NCBI RefSeq assembly: GCF_019649055.1
Contig: NW_026570309.1
Span: 1-64,000 of the forward strand
From: Paramacrobiotus metropolitanus
Lineage: Eukaryota > Tardigrada > Eutardigrada > Parachela > Macrobiotidae
Direction: 5' to 3'
DNA length: 64,000 bases
Shown: positions 1 through 11,100 of the stretch, in pieces
Position numbering within the stretch: position 1 is the stretch's first letter
Layout: every line of letters begins with the position of its first letter
Notes under the pieces: model-generated
The model's input: the letters and a program-made list of their open reading frames with translations, nothing else
Told to the model about the DNA's origin: nothing
Databases searched by the model: none
Translations under genes and position numbers: made by a program

Positions 1-152
1 CAACAGATCCAACGTTCGGCAAAAGCTAGACATTAAGTACAGACCAAGAAGTTACAAAAAACCTTGAGAATAATTACGTATTTGTATTTTGGCGACACCT
101 ATTTTTATCGAAAGTACGATGCAGCAAACACTTCCGAAAAAGCCGAACAGAA

Positions 153-252
153 CTTCTGTGCTAATGGTTGTCGGTAAAGATGAAATCACAAGACAGGTCG
201 CAGTAAGCGCAGAGGTAAAGAAAAGCGAGTTTACGAATGGCCAGAAATCCGT
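153..252 (-). pseudogene. Relic signal-peptide exon of a fourth Cys-rich/LRR-like paralogue (copy Z)
   Basis: On the minus strand this stretch aligns with the first coding exon of the gene at 2833-4358. Both share a Trp-Pro-Phe-Val start, a hydrophobic run and a Ser-Thr-Glu end. The codon matching the initiator ATG reads ACG (complement of 250-252). The splice donor after the final Glu codon is altered: the intact copies read G|gtat, here the sequence runs on as gttctg. The rest of this copy would lie left of base 1. I infer a decayed paralogue; the homology is visible by eye but short. Confidence 0.55.
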
Positions 253-418
253 GGTCTTGGCTTAATAAATAGCGTTGTAATTTTTTAATTATTTGGTAAA
301 GAAGTTTTATATACTGTAAAGTATCTTTGCAGAATATTTAATATGTCAAGTTGCACACGGCTGGTTTTTGCCAAAAACTTTACATACAACCAGAGAATCT
401 GCTTTATTTTTTTCGAAA

Positions 419-1988
419 TTAGAAAGTTATTAAAGTTGGCAACGATTCACACAAATAAAATGCAAAGGAACGCGCACGACATTGCTCTGCAGTCAACGCC
501 AGTCTTTCATTATCGCATGCGTATCGGGCGTTGTTAAAAGAAACTCCAGATGGAGCAACGCCGCTTTCTTGAAACCACGTTTCCTTGTTTTGCAGAGTTC
601 CAATCTTAAATACACTGCCGGCGGTGCGTTCGACACTCAGTTGGGGATTTGTCGCTAGCCAGTTCCAAAACCACGCGTTCCCGGGTCACAGTAGAAACTG
701 TTCAGATCCACCATAATTTCCTTGTTAGCCTCATTATCCAGAAAATACATGATATTTGGCACACCGAAGACTTGCAGTTTGGGCAGACCGGTAAACGTTT
801 CGCACTGGAGATACCGGATGGCAGTTACGTAGAATAAGATGATCCGCAAACTTTTTAGCTGTGAAAAGTCCTTCTGGTGCAAGATGAGCGGCTCGCAATC
901 TTCGAAAGAAATTTCTAGCAGGTTGCTCAGTCCAGGGCTCAAGCATTCCGATGCGGAAGGTCAAAATGTTGTCAATGGAGTTCTTAATTTTAAGCACGAC
1001 GATCTTCTGTCGAATTGGTTGGATGACTTCCGGGTCCAACACCGCCTCGTTCTGGATTTTCCCGGATACAGCACGGTGTTTACTGCGTTTACTGATGGCT
1101 GCTGTCTGTTTCTTAAAGACCTACAGCCAAGACAAAATAGAAGGTCTTAAATTGCAGTCGTTAATAGCCGCACTGATGACTGAGTGGCTGGGCCTCAACT
1201 GCGCCGATATTTTATTTTGGGAGTACGCTTTCTTGTTTTGGGTGTTTTTTTTACCAGTATAAACCACGTTCTCAAATATTTTTGAGCAAAACACCACCCC
1301 TCACCATCCGGTTATTAACGTTCCTCAAATATGTTTGAGTAAATCACTGTAGATTTATGGGTCGCATAAATTCACTCGCACCGAGTCGCACGTACGTCTT
1401 TGGTGGCATCCTCACCACAAACCAATGTGATGTATGTTTGTGTGCGTTTAGCAAAATACTCGCCACTCGTGTTCGAAAGGAATGCGCAGTCAGATGTATC
1501 CAGCGACGCAGGTGTGCAGGATTCCTGTGGTCGAGCAGTACACTCGCGTATATTCAGAGGAGAGTTGTCGAAGTTGGCGTCGGCTGTACTGGCCAGAGCT
1601 CCTGAAACAGAATTATTCTTGCTTCCCTGATCGACCGCGCTTTGCGGTTTTCACATGAAAAGGCATCTGCGTTTGTCGTTGTCGTTTATGTTGTTGAAAC
1701 GAAGTTGAATTTATTTCTTAACACATTTAACTTTAAAGTTAAATGTGTTAAGAAATTACAGTAAGTGTATGTAGAAATCTGTCGATACGAAAAAGAAACT
1801 TTAAGAATGGTTACGACATTACATTCTTCGGCCCCACGATAAACATTTCCGTGTATAGCTATAAACTGCCGGCAAAATTAATAGAATATACCTTCTGTGT
1901 CGTTGGTTGTGAAGAAAACCGTTGCGAAGAGTGCAGTCAGTGCTAAGACAAAAACGAGACAATTTACAAATGACCGGCAGCAAGCCAT
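419..1988 (-). pseudogene. Secreted Cys-rich/LRR-like protein, copy A, with two frameshifts
   Basis: There are three coding exons on the minus strand: 1988-1892 (signal peptide, ATG at 1988), 1601-1396 (Cys-rich segment) and 1120-419 (LRR-like segment). Phases match the paralogues at 2833-4358 and 5384-6846, and all donors and acceptors are present. The last exon carries two single-base frameshifts. One is an extra base near 930-940, after the Arg-Ile-Gly-Met-Leu-Glu-Pro stretch. The other is a missing base near 670-680, in the codons for Cys-Asp-Pro-Gly. They cancel, so the reading frame downstream is restored and the end (Leu-Pro-Thr-Leu-Ile-Thr-Phe, stop at 419-421) is intact. Between them about 85 residues are read in the wrong frame unless corrected. 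This is either a young pseudogene or an assembly error. Function unknown; the family is secreted. Confidence 0.7.
1713..1756. repeat. Perfect 44-bp palindrome inside intron 1 of copy A
   Basis: Bases 1713-1734 are the exact reverse complement of 1735-1756, with no loop (centre CTTT|AAAG). It lies in the first intron of copy A. The equivalent introns of the two intact paralogues do not show it. It could be a cruciform, a hairpin in the pre-mRNA or the remnant of a small inverted-repeat element. Confidence 0.85.
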
Positions 1989-2149
1989 ACTTAGAAAAGA
2001 GTAATTTTAAATTCGGAAATATTTTTTGCAAATTCAGCTGTCTCGTGCAAGCTCATAACTCGCATGCGAATTGTCAGAACCGGTTTAATTACAGAGACAG
2101 CGAAAGAATTAAGAATGTGCTTTTCTTGTTCTCTCTCTCTCTGACTTTA

Positions 2150-2212
2150 GCACATGAATTCAGTACATGAATTCAGTATAAACATGAATTTAGCACATGA
2201 ATTCAGTATAAA
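2150..2212. repeat. Short imperfect tandem repeat around GAATTCAGTA
   Basis: The unit CACATGAATTCAGTA(TAAA) recurs four times with small variations, ending just before the promoter-like element of copy A. A short CT microsatellite lies immediately to its left (about 2130-2143). Confidence 0.7.
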
Positions 2213-2229
2213 CAGCTTTCGGCACTTTA
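2204..2229 (-). promoter_or_regulatory. Conserved promoter-like element upstream of copy A
   Basis: Read on the minus strand, 2229-2215 is TAAAGTGCCGAAAGC, followed a few bases downstream by a TATA-like TTTATACT. The same core occurs at nearly the same distance before the ATG in copy B (4604-4590), and a close variant before copy C (7077-7062). The distance here is 227 bp. Conservation of sequence and position in three otherwise diverged upstream regions suggests a shared core promoter. The transcription start is not visible. Confidence 0.5.
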
Positions 2230-2232
2230 GAA

Positions 2233-2832
2233 TCATTAGTACGTAACTGTTGTTTTTAGAAGTACAATACACGGTGTACCAGTAAACACACTACGAGTAG
2301 GGCATCGTTTGTCACTTTTAATACTTATCAGTATTTCCTGTTGGGAAACAATATGGCATCGTTTGCGATTTCGTTCCAGCGCTCGGAGAAGAAATACTGT
2401 AATCGTAGCGTACAAAGAAGTGTAAAGTGTATTTGTATCATACCAATTACTGCCTGCTACTGATATGGCTAAAACGACGACTCACTGGTACATCGCCGAA
2501 AAAATTATCCGATTAAATAACTAAAACTGTTGGGCAGGTGCCATGCAAACTTCCGGGAACCCGATTGTGCGAGAAAACAAGAAACGTCCGGCTGGAGCTC
2601 ATCCGTTGGAAGTGGTTAATATTAATAGCCTTTACTGGGAGATGCTACTTGTATGCAGTGAGACTACGCTTTGATTTGTTCATCCATGCAGCCGGCGCGA
2701 AGTGTGCACGAATTGTAAAATATTTCTTTTCTCTTCTTGCGCTTGCATTAATTTACGCCGAGCGGTGTATTTTTTAAGCTTCGACAAGATTCCCGAACTT
2801 TAATGCAGTCTTTGTTTAAGTGCACTGCACTA
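2233..2832. other. Intergenic spacer between copies A and B
   Basis: No coding exon, RNA gene or repeat that I can support. It contains one copy of the octamer TACGAGTA (near 2292). It is the region downstream of copy B and upstream of copy A on the minus strand. Confidence 0.5.
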
Positions 2833-4358
2833 TTAATCTCGCACGTCGAAAATTAGAAATGGTAACGTTTCACAGAGATCCCGTGAAAAAGCAGTCACGT
2901 TGCATTGCTCCATTGTCAAAACCAGCATCCCCTTAGAGCATGCGTATCTGGCATTGTGGAAATAGCCTCCTGGTGGTGCAACATCTCCCTGTTGAAAAAT
3001 AATCTCTTTATTTTGCAAACTTCCAATTCTGTATACGCTACCAGCCTTGCGGTTGACGCTCAGTTGCGGATACGTCGCTAACCACTTCCACAACCACTCG
3101 TTTCCCGGGTCACAGTAGAACTTATTGAGGTTCTCAAACAGGGTTAGTTTATCATCATCCAGGCTGAGATAATCCGTACTTGCCACCCCGAAGACTTGCA
3201 GCTGCGGCAGATCGACAAACGTTTCGGGCTGTACGGATTGGATGGCCGTTGCGTAGAATAGTATCATCCGGAGGTTCTGCATCGGTGAAAAGTCTGGTTG
3301 TCGTATGATAAGAGGTTGACATCTCTCCAATAAAATGTGTAGAAGGCGGGTCATTCGTAGCAGCCCGACGCGCGACGTAATGTTGTTATCCCGCGATCCC
3401 TGGATCTTAAGCACGGCTACCTGGTCTCTGATTGGGCCGATGACTTCCGGGTCCAAAACTGTGTCGTTAAGGATCTCCACGGATACAGCACGGTTTTTAC
3501 TGCGTGTGCTGATTGCTACGGTCTGCTTTTTAAAGATCTGGAACCAGTTACAGATGCAGTTTAATGCCTATGACCGCAGGTCACAACCCACAGATGATCT
3601 TTACGCGTTCCAAGTTCGAGTGACACGGACATTTTACTTGTACGTCGTTGGGTTACAGAGACGTTTTAACTTTTACCAACGAACTGAACGAAGTTAAATG
3701 CGTATTCAACAAGCACTGTGCTGTATTTGTTCTTGCCCTCCTAGTTTAAGAATTAAAGATAACAGCACTGTAGCCGAGATCACTTATTGACTAGCTAGTA
3801 TATACCTACATCTTTAGTAATATTCTTCATGCTTGTCCACTCACAATGCAGTGTAACGTGCGTCTGATAATCTTTGCTGTCGCTCAAGTGAAATCTGCAG
3901 TCGGACGACCTCAGTGAACGCGCTGAGCAGATGCCGTGCGGCCGAGCTTCACACTCGCGTACCCTTAGAGGAGAGATGTCAAAGGATGCATCGGTGACAT
4001 TCGCGAATGATCCTAGAAACCACAAGTTAGTGTAAGAGAAACGATCCTTAAGTTGTACACAGTAAACCTTCGATCTAACTGTCTAATGAACAAGTTGTCC
4101 AACAGTCTCGAAAAATATCTGTAAGGTTTGAATAATGTAGACCAATTTAGTATAAAAATAAATCGTTGAGATTTCTTATCGAAACCCATTTCCTCATTCT
4201 CAAAAGCTTGGGGCAGAAGAATCATTCGGGAAGCCAAACATACCTTCTGTGCTGTTGGTTGCAATCGCATTCGCAGGTGAAGATGGAGCCACTTGAAATA
4301 CTGTTGTAATAAACATAGAGACAAAGAAATATTCTACGAATGGCCAGGAATTATCCAT
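2833..4358 (-). CDS. Secreted Cys-rich/LRR-like protein, copy B (340 aa)
   Basis: Three coding exons join in phase: 4358-4244, 4012-3810 and 3537-2833, with donors gtatgt and gtaggt and acceptors ctag and ccag. The first 30 or so residues form a signal peptide (Phe/Val/Ile-rich run after Met-Asp-Asn-Ser-Trp). Residues about 39-106 are a Cys-rich segment with several N-glycosylation motifs. The last exon has leucine-rich spacing (VAVLKI, LRMILFY, LPQLQVFGV) and ends in a segment with FYCDPGNEWLWKWL, which resembles an LRR C-terminal flank. There is no transmembrane segment or GPI tail, so it is probably secreted. It is the middle copy of a tandem array and about as long as copy C. I do not recognise a named family; function unknown, possibly extracellular binding. 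Confidence 0.8.
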
Positions 4359-4575
4359 GGTGGAGGTTAGTAAGAACTTAGAAGCGCCCTGACTTTTCAG
4401 TTATTTGGCAAAGGCCCACCTCATTTTATGGTAGACACTGCACACATATCTATACGCTTGCACCCGTGTTCTCGCCGATGACGGTACAAACCGGTATAGA
4501 AATAAGATCAAAAACTGATGTAATGAAAAAGCAAGTGTACTTCAAGTACAAGTACTGCTAGCTCGTTTACTCTCA

Positions 4576-4604
4576 ATATACAACCGAACGCTTTCGGCAC
4601 TTTA
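4576..4604 (-). promoter_or_regulatory. Conserved promoter-like element upstream of copy B
   Basis: Minus-strand core TAAAGTGCCGAAAGC (4604-4590), identical over 15 bases to that before copy A, then TATA-like GTATATTG about ten bases downstream. It lies 232 bp before the ATG at 4358. Confidence 0.5.
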
Positions 4605-5383
4605 AATTCTTATCGTTGCCAACTATTTATATTTGCTTTTTCTAAAGACGAACGCGAACAGCTGGGGTCGGCCAAGATTATCCTTGCCTCCTTGTTGCCT
4701 TGTCACTTTGCCTTTTTCAACTTCACCCTTACCTTTGCCGATACCATTACCTACTGTTCAAATTGCTTCTAGAACGAAAGCCATAGGTCATTAACAACAA
4801 AATTGGTTTTGCGGCTCAGAGTTCTTCTGCGCGGCTTGATGCAAGTGGGAAGGGTCCATTTGCATTTATACATAGATATATAGTGCAGAAAAGTAATTAT
4901 CCATGCAAACAAATACTTTCTTTCATAGAAATTAGTGCTTATAAAGACTTTTACAGTGGTTTAAAAATTGGGTTGTCAACGCCGGTCGAAAACCCGCCCG
5001 CCGAAAGCCCGTAGCCAGAGTGAGATAACAAAAATATCACCCGTGCACGCAGCCATAATGTTAAAAGAAAGCAGAATCTGATATTCTGCCAAAGTGTTTT
5101 ATCTACTGTATATGTAACAGATTAATCAGTTGTTTAAGGTGCCACAGTTCGTAACATGAGCTGGAACAGAGCACCGGAACTGAGCAGCATGAGCAGCAGC
5201 ACTTTCTAGGAATTGTACGCCGGCAGTTGTTTTCCCGATATCCTTTTGTGTAAGCATTTTTGCAAGTGTTTTTCAGATACGTAAGTACTGGGAGAGATGC
5301 TTTTAATCCTGTGCAGAATATTTATTAGCATTTAAGTTTTCCAAATGCTCGTTTTGCCCATAAGTTTGCATACACTGGCTGCT
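4605..5383. other. Intergenic spacer between copies B and C
   Basis: No gene or clear repeat seen. The sequence is of mixed composition with no long open frame that resembles a protein. It holds the 3' side of copy C and anything further upstream of copy B. Confidence 0.5.
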
Positions 5384-6846
5384 TTATTCTTGTTCGAGGC
5401 TAGAAATTAACTTGAAAGATGGCGCAAAATTACAGATATGCTCTGTAAAACGACTTGAAGCGCATTGCTCTGTTGTCAAGGCCAATGTTCCATTTGCAAA
5501 GCATGCGTATCTGGCATTACGGAAATAAATTCCTGCTGGCGCAACGTCGCCTTGCTTAAACAATGTTTCCCTGTTTTGCAGAGTACCAATTTTGAATACG
5601 CTTCCCGCAGTGCGACTGACACCCAACTGTGGATGTGTCGCTAACCAGTCCCATAGCCATTCATTGTCTGGGTCGCAATATAAAAAATTCAGAGCCAGCA
5701 CCAGCTCCTCGCTACCGTTAACGAGCATAAAATAATCTATGTTTGGCAGGCCCAAGACTTGCAAATTAGGCAGATCCGTAAACGTTCCAGGCTGGATAGA
5801 CTGGATGGCAGTTTCCTTGAATAAGATCATTCGAACATTTAGTAACGATGAAAAGTCTCGCTGGCGTATGACCAGGGGCTGGCAGTCTTCAAAAAAGAGT
5901 TCTAAAAGGTTGCTCGGTCCCAACAGTCCGATGCGGTGCGTTACAGCGTCGTCGAGGGAGAGCCTAATTTTAAGCACGACTATCTGCTGCCGGATGGGTT
6001 CGAAGACTTCCGGGTCCAGAACCGTATCGTTAATGACTTCCACAAAGACAGCGCGGTTTTTGCTGCGTTTGCTGATCGCTACTGTCTGCTTTTTGAAGAC
6101 CTACAACGATGCGAGATTTAAATTCATTGGCTGTAAATTGTAATCATTACAAAAATTGTCATGGGTTTCTTGTTATAGCTTTAACACATCTGTTGATTTG
6201 TAGTTTGTACTCGTATAATATGGTTTCTTTGTTTGGATGCTCTCCTACGATTCTACCGGCGAGAACTATGTTCCGCCACTATTTAAAAGTATAGAATTGC
6301 AGGATGTGGCTTTCATAAAATTAATACTGATAACTTTGCATACTTCTTTGGTAATATTCGCTCGCAGATAGGCATCAGGACAAGTCAGCATAATGTGTGT
6401 CTGTTGGTGGTTGGCAGCATGGGCAGCACTGGTCTTCGAGAGGAATGCACAGTCGGATGTATCAATTGACGCCGGTGCGCAGACTCCTCGTGGACGAGCC
6501 GTGCATTCGCGCATGCTCAAAGGAGAGGTGTCGAAGCTCCCGTCGGTCATGTTCGCTAGTGCTCCAAAAGCAAAAGCTGCATAATAATAATATCAGGATA
6601 CAAAACGGTAAACATAGCTTTCAACATCAAAAACGTGGTTTGGCAGTACACTATGAGTACTTGAAAAATACATCAGTATGAAAGCACGGTATAACGACTA
6701 GCATAAAGGCCCGGCAAAGAAGAACTCGTAATAACTTGTCCTGTACCTTGTGTGCTGTTATCGCTGGTCGCAGGCAAAGCCATCTGGAAGAACGCAACCA
6801 TCGTGCAGATGAAGAGAGGCGAACATACGAAGTGCCGACAATCCAT
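5384..6846 (-). CDS. Secreted Cys-rich/LRR-like protein, copy C (349 aa)
   Basis: Three exons join in phase: 6846-6747 (signal peptide), 6576-6344 (Cys-rich) and 6100-5384 (LRR-like). Phases are 1 then 0, as in copies A and B. The start is the ATG at 6846, which begins Met-Asp-Cys-Arg-His and runs into a hydrophobic stretch ending Pro-Ala-Thr-Ser-Asp. The Cys-rich exon carries ECTARPRGVCAP and TSDCAFLS motifs shared with copy A. The last exon has LRR-like spacing (LVIRQRDFSSLLNVRMILF, LPNLQVLGL) and the FYCDP-type flank, here LYCDPDNEWLWDWL. It ends without a membrane anchor. Copy C is closer to A than to B in the Cys-rich exon. Function unknown; probably a secreted binding protein. Confidence 0.8.
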
Positions 6847-7035
6847 TGCAGAGGAAAAAACTTGATGTACTCGAATTCTAATTATGTATTTTGTTGCAGA
6901 TACAGTGATCTGAAGTGTTATACAACCTCGTATGGTGTATTTATTACTCTGCGATCACTATATATACTAGTACCGATAGGATCGTCGGATACCGGTTGTA
7001 AAAATGATGGATATAACGTGCGAGCGTACTGCTTA

Positions 7036-7077
7036 TTAAAATATAGGAGAGAACCTAAAGCGCCTTCGGCGCTTTTA
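7036..7077 (-). promoter_or_regulatory. Variant of the conserved promoter-like element, upstream of copy C
   Basis: Minus-strand 7077-7062 reads TAAAAGCGCCGAAGGC, a variant of the core before copies A and B, and a TATA-like CTATATTTTA lies about 15-25 bases downstream. It sits 216 bp before the ATG at 6846. Confidence 0.45.
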
Positions 7078-7804
7078 CATTCCTAACCATTCTGATTTCC
7101 AGTTGAACCGTAAACACTATGACCTGTCACTTTTTTATGAGAAGCCCATAAGATGGCTTAAATGCGGGCAACAACTGGCACAACAAATGCGAAGTCACCC
7201 GTGGTTACGATATTATGTATGAACTGGGAAAGTGTCTCCAAGCTTGTGTCATTTCGCCCGTACCAAAAAAGGGAAGCTAAGGCTTGGTAGCCGATTAACG
7301 TTAGCCTTATCCGGCTTATCACACTCCCGAAACAACCGACTAACCTGGACTGACTTTTAAAACTTGAAAAAATTCTACCGGCAATCTGCTTGGCTTGACT
7401 TGATCGATTCTTCTCTCTACAGACTGGGAGAACAAATTGGGAACATTTCTTTTCCACACCAGAAAACATCTTGCCGTATCATACGGCAAGGTTTACCTTC
7501 ATAGTTCATATGTAACTAACGTAGGTACTTACTAGATACTAACTGTTTCACAAATCTGAAACATAACCAGTCGGGCTTACAAGTTACAATGGGTGGTCAC
7601 TCATTCTTCTGGAACAGGGATGTCAGAACGCGACGGAAGTACCGTGCCTGTTCTACTCGTAGTGTTTCGAATTCTGGAACAGGTGGAACACGTCTACGGT
7701 GAAGACTACTCACCCGTACAGTGTGCTGTCTTCATCGGACACTGGCCATCGGTCCGTTGAGTTGGCTGTTGTTGGCTATCACATACGCTCTCATCGCATG
7801 CTGA
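7078..7804. other. Intergenic spacer between divergent genes
   Basis: It separates the minus-strand copy C from the plus-strand IGFBP-domain gene. It includes a short hairpin (TTGCCGTATcATACGGCAA, near 7472-7490) and one TACTCGTA octamer near 7654. No gene is supported. Confidence 0.45.
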
Positions 7805-7820
7805 TTGGACAAACTATAAA
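7805..7820 (+). promoter_or_regulatory. Possible CCAAT and TATA boxes before the IGFBP-domain gene
   Basis: ATTGG (an inverted CCAAT) is followed by ACTATAAAGG, with TATAAA at 7815-7820. They are about 380 bp upstream of the ATG at 8198. The spacing would leave room for a 5' UTR, possibly with an intron. This is inference from motif shape alone. Confidence 0.3.
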
Positions 7821-8197
7821 GGAGGCGTGGCCCCCATTCGAAGATCCAACACTCATCCGTCTCACCGTCTATACTCGTACGCCGTTGCTCTCTGCCGAGT
7901 CTCTGGCAATCTTTCGTGATCTGAAGGCTAGCAGACCGCTGCAGACGGGTGAAGCGTTTCATTTACCCGAACAAAGTGTCAAATATTTGATCAGGCGTGA
8001 TCGTCTTCATTTCCATTAATTGCTACCGTGTGTATGTACAACACTCCACTTGATTGACTTGTCAAAATTCCTCTTCTCCAACGCTTTTAATTATCTGCCC
8101 ATCATCGGGAATACTGGGCCAGCTAACTAGCCGTATCGGCTGCAAATCCGGTTAATACCCATTGTTCCTAACTTCCTATCACCTATCCGGCTACAGA

Positions 8198-11100
8198 ATG
8201 TGGAGACTTTGCGCTGTGTTATGCGTGTTTTTGATTTATCCCCATGTTTCCTGCGGATCGTCGCATGCTCATCAGTCCCGTAATCATCTCCATAACCGGC
8301 AAGCGGTGCTGATTCCCAAGGAAGAAATGAGGGATATCAATGGGCTGCAGTGTCCGCCGTGCGCCAAAATGTTCTGTCCACGGAAATCCCGGCTTATGTG
8401 CAAAGGCGGCTTATCGCTCGGTACGGGTAAAAATAAATAAATACACGTTATTTAAAAATCGCTAATACTAATTAAATGGGAGCATTTTTTGTGGCCGTAA
8501 ACTGCGCTAAATTTGCAATAAGATCAAGCTTATTTTGTTGTAACATAGGGAGGAATTAAATAAATGCAAATTATTAATAATAAAATGAAATCTGTTTAAT
8601 TTTATTCACGGGAATTTTGTGTGTAATAATCAGTAATATGCATAGTTTATTTCGATGGAATGCCGGTTAAAAGTTAATCCAGCGAAATAAATATCGGATT
8701 TCCAAAATAACCTAAGCGGCTTTTAACGGATAAGTGATGGTGGTGTTTAAGTGATTATCCAGCGTTAAAAAGAATTGATTAGGCGGTGCCATTGAGGGGA
8801 AACCTGTTGGCAAATGGCGTTTGATGGAGAGCGCGGCGGCATCCGTGTGTGTTAAGTCATAGGCGCTGATCGTTGTCGGCATTGCCTTTGTAGATGTCTG
8901 CCAGTGTTGCGCTGTGTGCGCCAAAGTGGAGAATGAGCAGTGCGGTGGCAAGGGGAATTATTTCGGCACTTGTGATGCGGGATTATATTGCAGCTATGCT
9001 GCGTCGGATGCGGCCACGATGACCACGTCGGCCGGTGACGGGGACGCGGATCTCGCGGCTAACCACGGCATCTGCCGAAAACGTAAGACCAGAAGATTTG
9101 ACATGAGGAATTTCCATTAATTAAATGCAAACAGAAGGTTTTCAGTAAAATTCAAAAGTCAAAATGGAGCCCTGTTCAGTAAAATTTTTGTTGAATTTTT
9201 TCTGATAAATTTTTTAATTGAACCTTAAGGCGTAATTAAGGCGTAAAAATTAAAAATTTATATTAATGCTAATGAGCAACTGAACGTTTTCACTAATTGT
9301 GGAATTGTTTTCCCGAGTTTTCCGTCAACATTTTCCAGTTTTGCTATTGAAACGCTTCGGTATGATAAATTTTTAGAGACTGAACGTTTCGAAATTTACT
9401 GCTGACTGAATTCGTTTACTGTTGTGTCTTTTTCGCATTTACAAAATTTTTGTGGCTGAAGTCGATTTCCCTTATACGAGTATCTTGGATATTTCATAAA
9501 TATTTTACGAGTGCTTAAGAAACAGATTACATCTGTATATGCACTCACAGAGAAAAAGACATTAAACCGTGATTTATGGGTTAATTATGAGTTGTTCATT
9601 GTGGCGGAATGCTTAACACTCAACTGGTTTTACTCAACGGTGACCGCTGGTTGATACCGGTGTTTTTACCTGCCTTGACCGCTGCCAGCACGGCAGGTGG
9701 CGCCGGGAAAAACAGCTGATAATGCGCTGAAAAATGACCGTAATTAGTGTTGTGTTTGGGATGCGTGGCCATAAATCTCCGCAGCCGGTTCTTTCGTTAC
9801 AACTGATTAAAGTGTTTATCCGGGCTTAGATAGTTCGCGTGGGTTCGGAACCGTTAGACGCCGTTGCTATTTTTAATAAATTTTTAAAAATTGGCGTTTA
9901 ATTAATTTTACGATTGCTTGTTTAAAAAAATGAGTTTTCTTTGAAATTTTACTTACTTATAGGTCCAGATTGCGCCCAAAACTGGAGAAAGGCAGAATAA
10001 GACAAATTTTATTAAGTAGGTAAAATGGTAATGTAATGGAAATTGAAACACTGGTTGACCGTACTAAAACTGGTTCAGAGTACATTCTTAGAGCAAAATT
10101 GTTGTAACTACGAGTAATTTATAGATAAATTCTTTGTTTGTGTTATTATCCGTGTAATTTAATCTGCTGACATTAGCCTTTCAATCCGATCCCTTGCAGA
10201 AAAGAGTGCCGAAAGAGCGGTGAAGGATATCTTTGGCTTGGCAGATGAGGCACAAAGGGACTCTGGCCCGGTTAAGGAATCCGTCTGTCAGCCGAAATGC
10301 ACTCCCGAATTGTGCACGAAGAATCCCCGGGCCATCTGTTCCGCTATGTAAGTAACACTGGTCACACTAGGCCGATGTAAAATCCAAACAGATCCATATG
10401 CAGCGCAAATAAATCGTCTGAAACGAAAGAACAACATCGGCAACAAAGTATACTTAACGCCCATTCACCGGTGTAAAAGGAAGCCGGAATTAAGACAACT
10501 GCCGCGTACTAGTCACGTTTCACCGCCGGAATTAAGCCGATTATGCGCCGCACCGCCGTGCGGACGGTTTCGTTCGGAATATAAAGTAGATATGATAATG
10601 TAAACGCACCCAGTGTGGATAATGTAGTGTAAATATTGTTGGACATTTACCTTGGTCAACAGTAGCAATTTGGTAGTTAACAACTTCAACCGGCTGATTA
10701 TTGAGGCATAAAGATTTACCGTAATGCAATGTTTTTCCAGTTCCTTCGTTTTTTTTTTCTATTTCTAATATTTAGTAAAAATAATTATGTTGTGTGCAAG
10801 TAATTTTTTAAAAAATATTCGTCGTTGTATAAAATAGAATTTTTTGGTAATTTTTTTGTATATAAAAAGTAGAATTTTTTGTTAAAACGTTTTCCAGCTT
10901 TTCACGGATAAACTTCACAAAATTTTCAGCTCGTATCTGTAGTTCGTAAAAACTGTAATGGGACAAGTAATTAATTTTCGATAATAACTTGCACAAAATT
11001 TCACGATATCTTTTTCGTGTGTTATCGAAACAAAATTACGTTTAGTGTTATCGAAATAAAATTACGTCGATTTTGTTATATGTGGAGGTTATCGCTGATT

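Noticed and set aside
7699-8019. 106-codon open frame before the IGFBP-domain gene
   Set aside because: It covers the putative CCAAT/TATA region, has no recognisable motif and no hydrophobic or Cys pattern; more likely 5' non-coding.
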